64,000 bases of DNA, from assembly GCA_017883205.1 (NCBI GenBank), contig JADGNZ010000008.1:62001-126000 (forward strand), in the 5' to 3' direction. This DNA comes from Thermoanaerobaculia bacterium (GTDB lineage Bacteria > Acidobacteriota > Thermoanaerobaculia > Gp7-AA8). Below the pieces are notes generated by a model. That model searched no databases. It was not told the origin of the DNA and saw only the letters and a program-made list of their open reading frames with translations. This document shows positions 27,023 through 37,138 of the stretch, piece after piece. Position numbers and translations under genes: made by a program. How positions within the stretch are numbered: the first letter of the stretch is position 1; every line of letters starts with the position of its first letter.

Positions 27023-28297
27023 TCACGCGTACGACTTCAAGAAGGAGTCAAAGACGCCGGTCAACCTGTCCAGGCTCTCCCTGGCAGCGAATGGATGCAA
27101 CCCGATGTAGAAACCTCGCTCATGAACGAGGTCAGCTCCCGGAAGTGGTGGTCCCTGAAGTTCGGGAAATATGCTGCACACCGGCTGTCGTGCCACGTTT
27201 CCAGCAACGATCGGCCGGGTCTCCACACCGTTGGCCTCGAGGTGCTTCAACAGAACCGACCGGTCGAACGGGCATGACTCTCGAAGCATCAGAGGCACAG
27301 CGAACCAGGAGCACTCCGCCTTCGGATGAACCTCGATCGACCGCATGAGCGCACCGTAACGTTCGAGGCTACGCATCAGATAGGTCGCGTTTTGCAGCCG
27401 CTGGCTTTGAAAGACGCCGAGGCGCTTCAACTGCTCCAACCCGAACCCTGCCTGCAATTCCGTAGGACGCACGTTGAATCCCCAATTGAGGAACATGTAT
27501 CGCGGATCGAGTCCGTCCATGACAACGGGAGCCATATGTTTCGTATTACGGGCCCAGCCGTGCGCTCGCAGGAGCCGGAGAAGATCCGAGAGGTCCGGAT
27601 CGGAACAGATAATCCCCCCCCCTTCCATCGTCGTGATGTGGTGGGAGAAGAAAAAGGAGTAGCTTCCGGCAAGTCCGAACGTACCTACTGGTTTTCCGTC
27701 AAAGCGCGCGCCCAGCGCCTCGCAGCAATCCTCGACCAAGACCAACCCGTGCTTCTGGCAGAGGGCGGTTACCCGATCCATGTCGCACGGATTGCCCATC
27801 AGATGAACCAGCGAGATCGCCCGGGTCCGTTCCCCGATCTTTGCCTCGAGGTCGTCGAGATCAACGTTCAGCGTTCTCGGGTCAGTATCAACCAGCCGGA
27901 CCTTCAGACCCGCCATCATCACGGACCAGATCTGTGTCGGCCAGGTCACCGACGGCAGCAACACTTCGTCGCCTGGCTGGAGTCTCATTCGTCCGGCCGG
28001 GTTGGTCAGCGCGAAGGCGATCAGGAGATCGGCCGACGAGCCGCTGTTGACCATGATGGCCTCGCTCACGCCATGCAGCCGTGCGAACTCCTCTTCGAAC
28101 CGGCCGGTCTTCTCCCACATCGTCGTCCTGAAGGAGCACATCGAATCAACCGCCGCGAGAACCTCTTCCACGTCGTAGGTGGCAATGCTCAGCGGGTACC
28201 AGTAGGGCTGCGGCTTGTAGCTATTGATTCGAGAGGCCTCGTCTATGAGAGCCTGGAGCGGCGCGCGCAACGATTCTGTGTGGCCCAGATTCTTCAT
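27023..28297 (-). CDS. DegT/DnrJ-fold PLP enzyme, probable nucleotide-sugar 3-dehydratase (ColD/RfbH type)
   Basis: A 424-residue fold-type I PLP protein. It shows VNSGSSADLLIAFAL, LLPSVTWPTQIWSVM, VLVEDCCEALGARFDGKPVGTFG and YSFFFSHHITTMEGGGI. In sugar aminotransferases this last motif has the PLP lysine (TK); here that position is His (SHH). The same Lys-to-His change is known in RfbH and ColD, which remove the C3 hydroxyl of a 4-keto-6-deoxy sugar. Beside gmd and two Fcl-like genes, the most economical reading is GDP-4-keto-6-deoxymannose 3-dehydratase on a route to colitose. A CDP-sugar route lacks its other genes here. Confidence 0.75.
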   Translation of the reverse strand: MKNLGHTESLRAPLQALIDEASRINSYKPQPYWYPLSIATYDVEEVLAAVDSMCSFRTTMWEKTGRFEEEFARLHGVSEAIMVNSGSSADLLIAFALTNPAGRMRLQPGDEVLLPSVTWPTQIWSVMMAGLKVRLVDTDPRTLNVDLDDLEAKIGERTRAISLVHLMGNPCDMDRVTALCQKHGLVLVEDCCEALGARFDGKPVGTFGLAGSYSFFFSHHITTMEGGGIICSDPDLSDLLRLLRAHGWARNTKHMAPVVMDGLDPRYMFLNWGFNVRPTELQAGFGLEQLKRLGVFQSQRLQNATYLMRSLERYGALMRSIEVHPKAECSWFAVPLMLRESCPFDRSVLLKHLEANGVETRPIVAGNVARQPVCSIFPELQGPPLPGADLVHERGFYIGLHPFAARESLDRLTGVFDSFLKSYA

Positions 28298-29256
28298 GCA
28301 GGTTCCGCCTTCAATCCCGCCTGCCACCCGTTGAACGCGTCAATCAGGCTTTGCAACCCATCTTCAAAACCGATCGAATGCCGCCAGCCGAGGCCGTGCA
28401 AGCGCGCCACATCGAGAACCTTCCTCGGCATCCCGTCCGGCTTTGTAGCATCCCACTGGATTTCGCCCCGATACTCCACCAACCCTCCGATCGTTTCTGC
28501 AAGCTCTCGGATTGTCACGTCCTCGCCGGTTCCTATATTGACCAGTTCCGGCGAATCGTAATGCTCCATCAGGAACAAACAGGCATCGGCGAGATCGTCA
28601 ACGTGCAAAAGCTCGCGACGCGCACTGCCGGTTCCCCATACGCCGACGGACGGCACCAGGTTCTGTTTTGCCTCGCTGAACCGCCGCACGAGCGCGGACG
28701 CGACGTGTGCACGAGTCAGATCGAAATGGTCGCCCGGCCCATAAACGTTGCTCGGCATCGCGCAGATGACATTGACTCCATGCTGCTCACGCAGCGCGCG
28801 TGCCAGGCGAATCCCAGCGATCTTTGCAATGGCGTACGATTCGTTTGTCGGCTCCAGCGGCCCGGTCATGAAATCGTCTTCCCTCATCGGCTGGTGCGCC
28901 TCGCGCGGGTAAATACACGAACTTCCCAGGAACAGCGTCTTCGCCACCCGAAAACGGGAGCAGGCAAGCAACAGATTGTTCTGAATATCAAGATTCTCAA
29001 CCAGAAACTCGACCGGTGATGCCATGTTCGCGGCGATGCCGCCGACCCGAGCCGCGGCAATGAACACAAATTCCGGCCGCGTCTGCTCGAACATCTTGAA
29101 GACGGCCTCGCGCGACGTCAGATCGAGCTCCTGCCTAGTCCGAAGAATGACATTGTCAACGGACGCCTTGCGCAACCGTCTGACGAGCGCCGAGCCGACA
29201 AGCCCGGCGTGACCTGCAACGTAGATTCGGGAATTGCTGTTGAGGATACCCACCAT
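28294..29256 (-). CDS. fcl: GDP-L-fucose synthase
   Basis: A 320-residue extended SDR: NAD(P) loop YVAGHAGLVGSALVRRL, AARVGGIAANMASPVEFL, the catalytic LGSSCIYPREAHQPM with Ser-Cys, and YAIAKIAGIR (Tyr-x-x-x-Lys), all standard for WcaG/Fcl. It epimerises C3/C5 and reduces C4 of GDP-4-keto-6-deoxy-D-mannose to GDP-L-fucose, following Gmd. Its stop overlaps the ATG of the PLP enzyme. A second, more divergent Fcl-like protein is encoded at 31024-31980. Confidence 0.88.
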   Translation of the reverse strand: MVGILNSNSRIYVAGHAGLVGSALVRRLRKASVDNVILRTRQELDLTSREAVFKMFEQTRPEFVFIAAARVGGIAANMASPVEFLVENLDIQNNLLLACSRFRVAKTLFLGSSCIYPREAHQPMREDDFMTGPLEPTNESYAIAKIAGIRLARALREQHGVNVICAMPSNVYGPGDHFDLTRAHVASALVRRFSEAKQNLVPSVGVWGTGSARRELLHVDDLADACLFLMEHYDSPELVNIGTGEDVTIRELAETIGGLVEYRGEIQWDATKPDGMPRKVLDVARLHGLGWRHSIGFEDGLQSLIDAFNGWQAGLKAEPA

Positions 29257-29298
29257 TGGCTATGTCATTCCGACACGGAAATTCATGGAGTCGAACGC

Positions 29299-29841
29299 TT
29301 ACGCCGTTCGATGGCACTCGACGTTGAGGCTGATCAAGACGCCTGTCTGCTTTTCCATATGAGGTATGTAAGCCTGCGAGTAGTCGTCCACGTCGGCGTG
29401 CTCTGTCTGCTGCCAGTCATACTTGCGAATGTCGCTGAAGCCTGCCGCTTCGAGCTCGCTTCGCAGCGAAGCAAAGTCGAACACGTTGTAGTGGATGTTG
29501 TAGAGATAATCCTGCCGGCCAAAAATGGGCCCGATCACCAACCCGATATCCTGGTTCCGCTGGTATATTTCGCAGACCGCTGCGAAATCGGGAACGGAAG
29601 TACGGAGCACGCCACCCGGTTTGAGAACGCGATGCCACTCGCGCAGGACGCGGCCAACGTCGCGCCGCTTGAAATGCTCGAGCACGTGACAGTTGTAGAT
29701 CAGATCGATGCTGCCGTCAGGGACAAACGACAGGTTATCGATTGTCGACACGTGGTCGACATGTGGATAGTCCACAGCGTCGATATGGACGAAGCCCGGC
29801 AAAAACCGTTTGCCACAGCCAAGATGTAGTTTCATTGTCAT
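29299..29841 (-). CDS. Class I SAM-dependent methyltransferase
   Basis: A 180-residue protein: MTMKLHLGCGKRFLPGFVHID (SAM loop plus acidic residue), DLIYNCHVLEHFKRRDV, HRVLKPGGVLRTSVPDF, then a C-terminal ELEAAGFSDIRKYDWQQTEH segment. This is the short type often found in polysaccharide loci. The ATG at 29841 (AGGT upstream) is preferred over one two codons later. It stands between the fucosyltransferase-like gene and fcl, so O-methylation of a fucose or neighbouring residue is plausible but unproven. Confidence 0.8.
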   Translation of the reverse strand: MTMKLHLGCGKRFLPGFVHIDAVDYPHVDHVSTIDNLSFVPDGSIDLIYNCHVLEHFKRRDVGRVLREWHRVLKPGGVLRTSVPDFAAVCEIYQRNQDIGLVIGPIFGRQDYLYNIHYNVFDFASLRSELEAAGFSDIRKYDWQQTEHADVDDYSQAYIPHMEKQTGVLISLNVECHRTA

Positions 29842-29878
29842 TGACCTGATGCGTTGCGCCCCTGAAGGCCGGCGCTTT

Positions 29879-31000
29879 CTATATCGAAGCAGCCCGGCCC
29901 GACATTTGGACGCCACTGAAGCGATAGTCCATGGCGGTTGCTGCGCGATCGACCATACCGAGCGCGGTATTTACGGTGCTCACAAATGCTGGTGACAGGA
30001 ACTGCCGAAAGCGTTCGCTCGCCAGGTAATGAGCAACTGCCTTTCGCCATGTCTCGTATTGGCTGTCAGATATCGACCCGATGAATTTCGCCAGCTCCTC
30101 GTTGGAGGCAAACTTGCGGCGATCGATGAATACATCATCGTCAACGTACGTGGAGATGTTCGGTGCTCCCCAGTAGATCGGCATGCAGTCCGAGCGAAGG
30201 CAATCGAAGATCTTCTCGGTTACGCAGCCCGGCTGATCGCGGCTGTTTTCATAGCAAAGCGAAAACTTATACTGAGGAAGTACGTCCCATTTATTTTCCA
30301 CAGTCCCTCGATACGACGGGTGCCGCCTTCCGCGGCCCGTCGAGCGCTGGAGCGAATCCTGCGTTCCCAGCCAGCCCACGCCATACAAGTCGAAGGCGTC
30401 AGGGTGGTGCTGCTCGAAGTATTCGATGGTCTCCCGCCGCGCTGAGTACAACTCGCCGGGAACGTTCGAGTACTTGTTGTACGAGATGTTGACGAGCAGT
30501 TTCTTTTCCGAAAACGGAACCATCGGCGGAGAAGGATACTGCTCGGGCACAGGTAGGCGATATTTCACAACGCGCCGGCCATCAATGACGGCGTCGTTCC
30601 AGGTGAGGACGACGGGGAACTCGTCGTAAATCGCGAGATCTGCATTGCCGGCGCAGGCCGCCGGCGGCTCAAATGCAATAAGCGCCGTACGATCGGCGAT
30701 ACCGGCCTGCTTGGCTCTTCCTAACCAGTTTGGCCGATAGCCTCGCAGGATGTTCCTGATCAGACCACGAATACCATGTCGTATGCTGCTCGGGTCCCAG
30801 AACAGTAGAAGTGCGCAGTCCTGGAGTGCGCTCTCGCTTACCTCTTCGACAGCGAACCCCATGTCGATCCACGATTGCCTCAGGAGGCGATATGGCTCTG
30901 TACAGTTATCACGGGCATTCTCCATGAAGAGGGCATTCGCAGGACCTTCCGCGTGACAAATGAGGATGCGCGGCCGCGACGGTGGCGCGGGTGACAGCAT
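29879..31000 (-). CDS. Glycosyltransferase family 10 (fucosyltransferase-like)
   Basis: A 373-residue protein. Its C-terminal half has the GT10 alpha-1,3/4-fucosyltransferase signature: KLLVNISYNKYSNV, then KFSLCYENSRDQPGCVTEKI, followed by DCLRSDCMPIYWGAPNI. GDP-L-fucose is the family's donor, matching gmd and fcl in the same locus. The start MLSPAPPSRPRI at 31000 follows GGATCTGGG; a GTG at 31027 overlapping the upstream stop (GTGA) is equally possible and would add nine residues. The frame upstream of that belongs to the neighbouring gene. Confidence 0.85.
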   Translation of the reverse strand: MLSPAPPSRPRILICHAEGPANALFMENARDNCTEPYRLLRQSWIDMGFAVEEVSESALQDCALLLFWDPSSIRHGIRGLIRNILRGYRPNWLGRAKQAGIADRTALIAFEPPAACAGNADLAIYDEFPVVLTWNDAVIDGRRVVKYRLPVPEQYPSPPMVPFSEKKLLVNISYNKYSNVPGELYSARRETIEYFEQHHPDAFDLYGVGWLGTQDSLQRSTGRGRRHPSYRGTVENKWDVLPQYKFSLCYENSRDQPGCVTEKIFDCLRSDCMPIYWGAPNISTYVDDDVFIDRRKFASNEELAKFIGSISDSQYETWRKAVAHYLASERFRQFLSPAFVSTVNTALGMVDRAATAMDYRFSGVQMSGRAASI

Positions 31001-31023
31001 CCCAGATCCGTCCGAACGAGCGG

Positions 31024-31980
31024 TCACGTTGCTGCTTTGTAAGGGTCGAGATACCAATCGAGAGTCTTCTTCAGTCCGTCCTGCAACGAGGTCGTGCTGC
31101 GCCAGCCGAATCGCTCCATTGCACGAGAGATGTCCAGCTTTCTCCTCGGCTGCCCATTCGGTTGTGTCGGGTCCCACAGGATTTCGCCCCCGTAGGCCGT
31201 GAGCGTCTTGATCGTTTCCGCGAGGTTCCTGATCGAGATCTCCTCGCCCGAGCCCAGGTTTACCGGATCGGCGTCGTCATATTTCTCAGCCGCCGCAAGG
31301 ATGCCTTCCGCGGCGTCCTCAACGTAGAGGAATTCGCGCGTGGGTGATCCGTCACCCCAGAGAGAAACCGCTTCCGCGTGTGCCTCTTTCGCTTCAAGAA
31401 ACTTCCGAATCATGGCCGGAATCACATGACTGGTGACGAGATCGAAATTGTCGCGCGGCCCGTAAAGGTTCACCGGCAGGAGATAGATTCCATTGAGGCC
31501 ATACTCCTGCCGGTAGCCTTGAAGCATGACAAGGAGCGCCTTCTTGGCGACACCGTACGGAGCATTGGTTTCCTCGGGATAGCCGTTCCAGAGGTCTTCC
31601 TCGCGAAATGGCACGGGTGCAAACTTCGGATACGCGCAGACGGTGCCGAGGCAGACGAACTTGGCCACACCCCGGATTCGCGCTTCCTCGATGAGCTGGA
31701 TGCCCATCAGCGCATTGTCGTGAAAGAAACTGCCAGGGTGAGGGCGATTCGCGCCGATACCGCCTACCTTTGCAGCGAGATGGAGAACAATCTCAGCGCC
31801 GGCGTCGTCATAGCAACGCTTGACGTCGCCTTCGCGCGTCAAGTCATACTTCTCGGCTCGTGGTACAAACGTAGTCGCGCCGCGGCGCTTCAGCCGTTCA
31901 ACGATGTGCGAACCAAGAAACCCCGCTCCCCCCGTCACCAGGACGCGCTTGCCGGACCAGAAATCGCTGTGCTCGCCCAT
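31024..31980 (-). CDS. Second GDP-fucose-synthase-like reductase/epimerase
   Basis: A 318-residue extended [40 protein letters not shown], catalytic [15 protein letters not shown] (Thr-Val-Cys in place of Ser-Ser-Cys), [10 protein letters not shown] (Tyr-x-x-x-Lys) and [13 protein letters not shown]. It is clearly in the Fcl family but differs from the copy at 28294-29256. With a ColD-like dehydratase in the locus, one of the two Fcl-like enzymes could play the ColC role, making GDP-L-colitose, while the other makes GDP-L-fucose. The start is the ATG at 31980; earlier in-frame sequence belongs to the flippase end. Confidence 0.8.
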   Translation of the reverse strand: MGEHSDFWSGKRVLVTGGAGFLGSHIVERLKRRGATTFVPRAEKYDLTREGDVKRCYDDAGAEIVLHLAAKVGGIGANRPHPGSFFHDNALMGIQLIEEARIRGVAKFVCLGTVCAYPKFAPVPFREEDLWNGYPEETNAPYGVAKKALLVMLQGYRQEYGLNGIYLLPVNLYGPRDNFDLVTSHVIPAMIRKFLEAKEAHAEAVSLWGDGSPTREFLYVEDAAEGILAAAEKYDDADPVNLGSGEEISIRNLAETIKTLTAYGGEILWDPTQPNGQPRRKLDISRAMERFGWRSTTSLQDGLKKTLDWYLDPYKAAT

Positions 31981-32009
31981 GCCGGCACCCCGGGCAATGC
32001 TATCGACGA

Positions 32010-33590
32010 TCAAGTAGTCCTCCCAAATTGAGGCTGCCGGAGAAACGTTGTGATATGGCTCATGTCGAACGCAACGATGTTCGCCAGCACTCCAGCGCTG
32101 GCGATGGTCACGATTCCAAACCAGCGCCAATGCACTGGCACGACGAAAGCGAGGAATGTCATCACGACCACCGTCGGCAGCGAGCGCAAGAGCGGCGGCA
32201 GGATCGCGTCATTGAATATGGTCCTGGGATCGATATCCAGAAGACGAATCAACTTGAACGGGGTATAGACCCCGGTGATCATCTCCGCGACAGCAGTACC
32301 GACCATCGGGCCAACGATACCCAGAATTGGCATCAGCGCGATCGACAGGCCAACCTTCAGGACGGCCTCGACGCTCGACAACAATCCCCACCACTTCAAA
32401 TCACCCGACGCAAAGAGCGGCGCCGAAAGATTACGAATGATTGTGTCGCGGAAAATGCCCCAGGCAAAGAGGGCAGTCAGGAAGGCGCCACCGAATGTCG
32501 CCTCGCCCGTCCACGCCGCAACAAACCGGTGATTGAGCGTCACGATGATCGTGGCCGCCAGGATGGCGATGCGGATCAAAATCCTCGTCATTCGGGTAAT
32601 GACCGATCGCAGCGCGGAACGATCTCCCGCGCCCATGAGCTCCGCAAGCCCAGGGACGGCGACTGATCCGACTTTGATGACGAACATGAAGGCGGCCGAG
32701 GAGAGCTTCTGGGTTAGCGCGAACACGGCCACGGGCGCAGTACCGTAGAACATTGCGATCAGGATCCCGTCGCTGTAGTTGGACGTGAGGAAGGCTGTTT
32801 TGGACATCGTGAAATAGAGGGCAAAGCGCAACATTTCCACGAGCTCGGACCGGCTGACAAAGCGGAGGGATAGACGAAAGGGAAAGAGGCGCCGCGCCCA
32901 GAATAGTGCCAAAGATGCTCCGGCCAGCGTGGCGATCAGCTGCGCCAGTGCCAGACCGATCACTCCCAATCCGGCCCAGACGAGAAGAAGCCCGCCAATC
33001 GTGCCAGCGATGCTGACACCGCTCACCAGTCCATTGACAAGAGCGAGCTTCTGAAAACCGTTGAGAATCACATAGAAGGTTGGGACGGCCACGAGGGCAA
33101 CGACGCTCGTGAGCACGGCGATCGCAAACGTGATCGTACCTTCGCGCGCAGCCTCTCCACGAAGGTGCATCCAGCTTGCGACGAAGGGCGTGACCGATGC
33201 GCCAATGAGCAGTGTGGTCACCGCGACGCAGACGTAACACCAGAACGTACTGGCAATGGCGCGCTCCACCCGCTCCGGCGCACTGGCTCGGTGCGCACTG
33301 ATGGTCTTCATCAGATTCACACCGATGCCGCCGTCGAGAAGGCTGAGCCACAGAATGATCTGTGAGGCCGCGATCCAGAAGCCGTACATCGGCGCCCCGA
33401 GCCACGCGACGACGATCGGCGTAAACAGAAGTGCAATCGCGATGCTGGATGAGCTGCCCAGGAAATCCACGACCAGACCCGCGAACGCTCGGCCCGTACG
33501 CCCTCGCGCCAGCCACGACCGCACCGTAACGTACGCACTTGTCGACGGTTCCGGGTTGGCGGAGATTGAATCCGGAGATGGTGGGATCAT
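32010..33590 (-). CDS. Wzx-like oligosaccharide flippase (MATE/MOP superfamily)
   Basis: A 526-residue protein with about twelve to fourteen membrane helices. It opens with [22 protein letters not shown], then [21 protein letters not shown] and [13 protein letters not shown], a start-up typical of polysaccharide-transport (Polysacc_synt) proteins, and later has [19 protein letters not shown]. It should flip undecaprenyl-linked repeat units to the periplasm in a Wzx/Wzy system, partnering the Wzy-like proteins and the WbaP-type transferase. MIPPSPDS at 33590 is chosen as start; 78 further in-frame codons upstream look non-coding. Confidence 0.82.
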   Translation of the reverse strand: MIPPSPDSISANPEPSTSAYVTVRSWLARGRTGRAFAGLVVDFLGSSSSIAIALLFTPIVVAWLGAPMYGFWIAASQIILWLSLLDGGIGVNLMKTISAHRASAPERVERAIASTFWCYVCVAVTTLLIGASVTPFVASWMHLRGEAAREGTITFAIAVLTSVVALVAVPTFYVILNGFQKLALVNGLVSGVSIAGTIGGLLLVWAGLGVIGLALAQLIATLAGASLALFWARRLFPFRLSLRFVSRSELVEMLRFALYFTMSKTAFLTSNYSDGILIAMFYGTAPVAVFALTQKLSSAAFMFVIKVGSVAVPGLAELMGAGDRSALRSVITRMTRILIRIAILAATIIVTLNHRFVAAWTGEATFGGAFLTALFAWGIFRDTIIRNLSAPLFASGDLKWWGLLSSVEAVLKVGLSIALMPILGIVGPMVGTAVAEMITGVYTPFKLIRLLDIDPRTIFNDAILPPLLRSLPTVVVMTFLAFVVPVHWRWFGIVTIASAGVLANIVAFDMSHITTFLRQPQFGRTT

Positions 33591-33645
33591 GATTCCAATC
33601 GATGACTGATCGGTAAGTCTTTTTCTGCCGGCAAGGAGAGGCAAT

Positions 33646-34611
33646 CTACAGAAGCGCGTACTCGTTTTGCGGAAGAAAATCGATTCGCTCGATGGCAGCG
33701 CCGGCTTCGCGTGCGAGCAATCCGACACGGTGCGCGTCAGGAAATTCGCTGTGCACCTGATAGGCGAGCAACAATCGTTTCGCCCCAAACCAGTTCTCCG
33801 TGAGGACGTAATCCTGTGCTTCACGCGAACTTTCGCTGAGCGCCCACGTGGAGATGAATAGGTCAGCGTTCAGGTCGTAACTGTCCGCGAACGAATTAGG
33901 CAACACGTTGATACGGCCGAACGCGAGCGGCGTCCTCCGGTCGAGAAACACGACCGAATCGGAACCGAATACGACCGACAGGTAAAGCCACTGAATGCAG
34001 GAGAACAACGGTGTATCAATAATCACGTAAGTCGTTCCCGGACGCCAACGAGTAACAATCTTTGCCAGATTCCCGTACCCCCCGCCCCACTCGACGATCG
34101 TTCGCAGACTATCGATGTCTGGCCTGGCCACGGCCAGGAACCGGCTGAGGTGATATGCGTGATGGACCGTGTTGTGCGAGGTCATAATGGAACCATTCTC
34201 TGTCGAGGCCTCAATAAGGTGCGGTTTTCCGACATCGTCTTCTCGAATCAACGACGCAAGGTCTCCATCGGCAAACTGCCTCTTTACCTCTTCGATTTCT
34301 CGCTCGAAGATAAGCCCTGGCGAGTGAAAAACCATTGTCCGGCCGATTAACCGGTGGCGAAGAAACGCATACGGCGGATAGGGGCTGAAGCTGCGGCGAA
34401 GATCCCGGTTCACGGTCTCCCACAAAGGCGTCATGAACCCGGAGACCTCGCCTTCGCCGGACGCAGAGTAAAGGCGCGCCGCGAATGTCGACTTGAGGTC
34501 ATCATAGCGCGCCCTCTGCACTGGATTCCCGGACCTGAGACGGCTGCTCAGCGCACGGACGCGCAATCCATTCCATGCATCTTTAAGAATGCGCGAGCTA
34601 TTTCCGTTCAT
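33646..34611 (-). CDS. Putative sugar O-methyltransferase
   Basis: A 321-residue protein. The SAM-binding region is TIVEWGGGYGNLAKIVTRWR near residue 170, preceded by ENGSIMTSHNTVHHAYHLSRF and followed by YVIIDTPLFSCIQWLYLS, then ADLFISTWALSESSREAQD. The family is the putative sugar O-methyltransferase group found in O-antigen and capsule loci. It is separated by three bases from gmd upstream, so translation is probably coupled. The exact position methylated is unknown. Confidence 0.75.
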   Translation of the reverse strand: MNGNSSRILKDAWNGLRVRALSSRLRSGNPVQRARYDDLKSTFAARLYSASGEGEVSGFMTPLWETVNRDLRRSFSPYPPYAFLRHRLIGRTMVFHSPGLIFEREIEEVKRQFADGDLASLIREDDVGKPHLIEASTENGSIMTSHNTVHHAYHLSRFLAVARPDIDSLRTIVEWGGGYGNLAKIVTRWRPGTTYVIIDTPLFSCIQWLYLSVVFGSDSVVFLDRRTPLAFGRINVLPNSFADSYDLNADLFISTWALSESSREAQDYVLTENWFGAKRLLLAYQVHSEFPDAHRVGLLAREAGAAIERIDFLPQNEYALL

Positions 34612-34614
34612 TTC

Positions 34615-35709
34615 TTACTCCACCATTACCCGCAGGCCATCGGAGCCTGCGGCCCGGGCCTCGCTTTCGGCCAGCTTGACGTCGGATTGAACCATCAGCC
34701 TGACCAGCTCCTCGAAGCCGGTCGTTGGCGTCCATCCGAGATCCTGGCGCGCTCTCGAGGCGTCCCCTACGAGCAGATCGACTTCCGTGGGACGCAGGTA
34801 GCGAGGATCGATCTCCACGATCACCCGGCCGTTCTTGCGGTCGACGCCTTTCTCCTCGAGGCCCTCGCCGCGCCAGTCCAGATCGATACCGGCCTCCGCG
34901 AATGCTCGCTCGCAGAATTCACGAACGGTTCGCGTGTCTCCGGTGGCGATTACGTAGTCCTTGGGGACGTCGTGCTGCAGCATGCGCCACATCGCCTCAA
35001 CGTAGTCCTTCGCGTATCCCCAATCGCGTCGGGCTTCGAGGTTTCCAAGATACAAACAATCCTGGGTACCGGCCGCGATCCGTGCCACGGCACGCGTGAT
35101 CTTTCGCGACACGAACGTTTCGCCCCGCCTCGGCGACTCGTGATTGAAAAGGATGCCGTTGACCGCAAAAAGATCGTAGGCCTCCCGATAATTCACGGTG
35201 ATCCAGAAGGCATAGACCTTGGCCACACCATAGGGGCTGCGCGGATAGAAAGGCGTCTTCTCGGTTTGAGGCGTTTCGAGCACCCTACCGAACATTTCAG
35301 AAGAGGAAGCCTGATAAATGCGTGGGCGGATCTTCAGCTCGCGGATCGCCTCGAGCAAACGGGTGCACCCGAGGCCGGTCACCTCGCCGGTGTACTCCGG
35401 GGTATCGAAGGAAACGCGGACGTGACTTTGCGCGCCGAGGTTGTAGATCTCGTCGGGATCGACGACGCGCAGGATGCGGTTCAGCGACGACGCATCATTG
35501 AGATCGCCATAGTGGAGGATCAGGCGGCGGTTCTGCTCGTGCGGGTCCTGATAGATCGAATCGAGCCGCGATGTGTTGAAAGAGGAAGAGCGCCGGACGA
35601 TGCCGTGAACCTCGTAACCCTTCTGCAGTAACAACTCCGCCAGGTACGAGCCGTCCTGACCGGTAATGCCGGTGACGAGAGCCCGCTTCGCTGCTTTGAC
35701 TACGGTCAT
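34615..35709 (-). CDS. gmd: GDP-mannose 4,6-dehydratase
   Basis: A 364-residue extended [81 protein letters not shown] (catalytic Ser/Glu), [13 protein letters not shown] (Tyr-x-x-x-Lys) and [19 protein letters not shown]. These are the classic Gmd signatures. It converts GDP-D-mannose to GDP-4-keto-6-deoxy-D-mannose, the branch point to fucose, rhamnose or colitose, and feeds the two Fcl-like enzymes and the ColD-like protein. A mannose-1-phosphate guanylyltransferase was not seen in the window. Confidence 0.93.
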   Translation of the reverse strand: MTVVKAAKRALVTGITGQDGSYLAELLLQKGYEVHGIVRRSSSFNTSRLDSIYQDPHEQNRRLILHYGDLNDASSLNRILRVVDPDEIYNLGAQSHVRVSFDTPEYTGEVTGLGCTRLLEAIRELKIRPRIYQASSSEMFGRVLETPQTEKTPFYPRSPYGVAKVYAFWITVNYREAYDLFAVNGILFNHESPRRGETFVSRKITRAVARIAAGTQDCLYLGNLEARRDWGYAKDYVEAMWRMLQHDVPKDYVIATGDTRTVREFCERAFAEAGIDLDWRGEGLEEKGVDRKNGRVIVEIDPRYLRPTEVDLLVGDASRARQDLGWTPTTGFEELVRLMVQSDVKLAESEARAAGSDGLRVMVE

Positions 35710-35735
35710 GAGTTCGGTCCTTTTTAGAAGAATCT

Positions 35736-36116
35736 CTACCGCGAAGGCGACGGACTCGGCGTCGATTCGGCGCCGGCCTGATCGCGATCCTCGCGCAGAT
35801 CCTGGGTCAGCCTCTCAATCTCCTGCGACAGTGCGTCGTACTCGGCGAGTTTCCGGCGCAGAAATCGCGAAGCAACGCTCACCCTCTCTTCAATCCCCTT
35901 ACTGGTGAGCGTGTAGGTGTAGGCGAGTTTGTTCGTGCTGTCGCGAAAGTTGCGCATTTTCACCCAGCCTCGCTGGATCAACGCTCGCAGACAGTAGTTC
36001 ACTTTACCCACGCTGATGCCAAGCTCCCGGGCCAGCTCGCGCTGTGAGGCGTGAGGATGCTGCTCGAAATATCGCAGCAAGCGATACCGCATCTCGTCTT
36101 CGACAGTGGGATTCAT
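35736..36116 (-). CDS. EPS-associated MarR-family transcriptional regulator
   Basis: A 126-residue winged-helix protein. [20 protein letters not shown] leads into a helix-turn-helix ([36 protein letters not shown]) and a wing, then a coiled-coil-like C-terminus rich in Glu and Arg. This composition and the locus identify the EPS-associated MarR family. It likely controls the surrounding polysaccharide operon by binding upstream DNA; the 19-bp palindrome at 38760-38778 is a candidate site. The start at 36116 avoids overlap with the epimerase gene. Confidence 0.82.
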   Translation of the reverse strand: MNPTVEDEMRYRLLRYFEQHPHASQRELARELGISVGKVNYCLRALIQRGWVKMRNFRDSTNKLAYTYTLTSKGIEERVSVASRFLRRKLAEYDALSQEIERLTQDLREDRDQAGAESTPSPSPSR

Positions 36117-36130
36117 ATCGTCAACTTTCG

Positions 36131-37138
36131 TCAACTCGTGCCGTAGAATTCGCGGTACCACTCCACAAATCGGGCGATGCCGGTCTCAATCGCCGTGTTG
36201 GGCCGAAAACCGACCGCGTTCTCCAGATCGCTGACGTCGGCCATCGTCGAGGGAACATCGCCCGGCTGCATTGGCAGCAGGTTCAGCGTGGCGGTTTTCC
36301 CGAGCGCTCGTTCCAACGCGGCGATGCAGTCGAGGAGGGGGACTGGCCGGTTATTGCCGATGTTGAAGACTCGATACGGCGCGTAACTGGTCGCCGGATC
36401 GGGATGCTCGCGCGGCCAGGATGGATTGGGGATCGGCACATGATCGAGGACTCGGATCACGCCTTCGACGATGTCGTCGATGTAGGTAAAGTCGCGGATC
36501 ATCTCGCCATTGTTGAAGACCGGGATGGGCTCGCCGGCCAGGATGCCGCGCGTGAACTTGAAAAGGGCCATGTCCGGCCGGCCCCACGGCCCGTACACCG
36601 TAAAGAAGCGCAGCCCTGTCGTAGGCATTGCGTACAAATGGGAGTACGAGTGCGCCATCAGCTCGTTCGCTTTCTTCGTCGCGGCATAGAGCGAGACGGG
36701 ATGGTCGACGCTGTCGTGCTCGGAAAAGGGCTGGGTAACGTTCGCGCCATAGACTGAGCTCGAGGAGCTGTAGACGAGATGCTCAACTGCATTGTGGCGG
36801 CAGCCTTCGAGGATATTGAGAAACCCTTCGATATTGCTCGTCACATACGAGTGCGGATTCGTCAGCGAGTAACGCACACCGGCCTGCGCGGCCAGGTGAA
36901 TGACGCGCCGCGGCTTCTCATCCGCGAACGCCGCCGCCATGGCCGTGCGATCGGCAATGTCATCCTGGCGAAACCGAAAATTCGGATACTGGCGGAGGCG
37001 ATCGAGCCGCGCTTCCTTCAGTGCCGGATCGTAATAGTCATTGAGGTTGTCGATCCCAAGAACGTCTTCGCCACGGTCGAGAAGACTCCGGGAAACGTGA
37101 TAGCCGATGAAGCCGGCGGCGCCGGTGACCAGGATCAT
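36131..37138 (-). CDS. UDP-glucuronate 4-epimerase-like NAD-dependent epimerase
   Basis: A 335-residue extended [69 protein letters not shown] (catalytic Ser), [21 protein letters not shown] (Tyr-x-x-x-Lys) and [16 protein letters not shown]. The [13 protein letters not shown] stretch is typical of UDP-glucuronate 4-epimerases such as CapI. It would give UDP-galacturonate from UDP-glucuronate made by the preceding dehydrogenase, with which it overlaps by four bases (ATGA). Confidence 0.85.
   Translation of the reverse strand: MILVTGAAGFIGYHVSRSLLDRGEDVLGIDNLNDYYDPALKEARLDRLRQYPNFRFRQDDIADRTAMAAAFADEKPRRVIHLAAQAGVRYSLTNPHSYVTSNIEGFLNILEGCRHNAVEHLVYSSSSSVYGANVTQPFSEHDSVDHPVSLYAATKKANELMAHSYSHLYAMPTTGLRFFTVYGPWGRPDMALFKFTRGILAGEPIPVFNNGEMIRDFTYIDDIVEGVIRVLDHVPIPNPSWPREHPDPATSYAPYRVFNIGNNRPVPLLDCIAALERALGKTATLNLLPMQPGDVPSTMADVSDLENAVGFRPNTAIETGIARFVEWYREFYGTS

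Noticed and set aside
27023-28297. Ordinary sugar aminotransferase
   Set aside because: The Schiff-base lysine position is histidine in the motif SHHITTMEGG.
33591-33824. N-terminal extension of the flippase
   Set aside because: It overlaps the sugar O-methyltransferase end and shows no membrane pattern.
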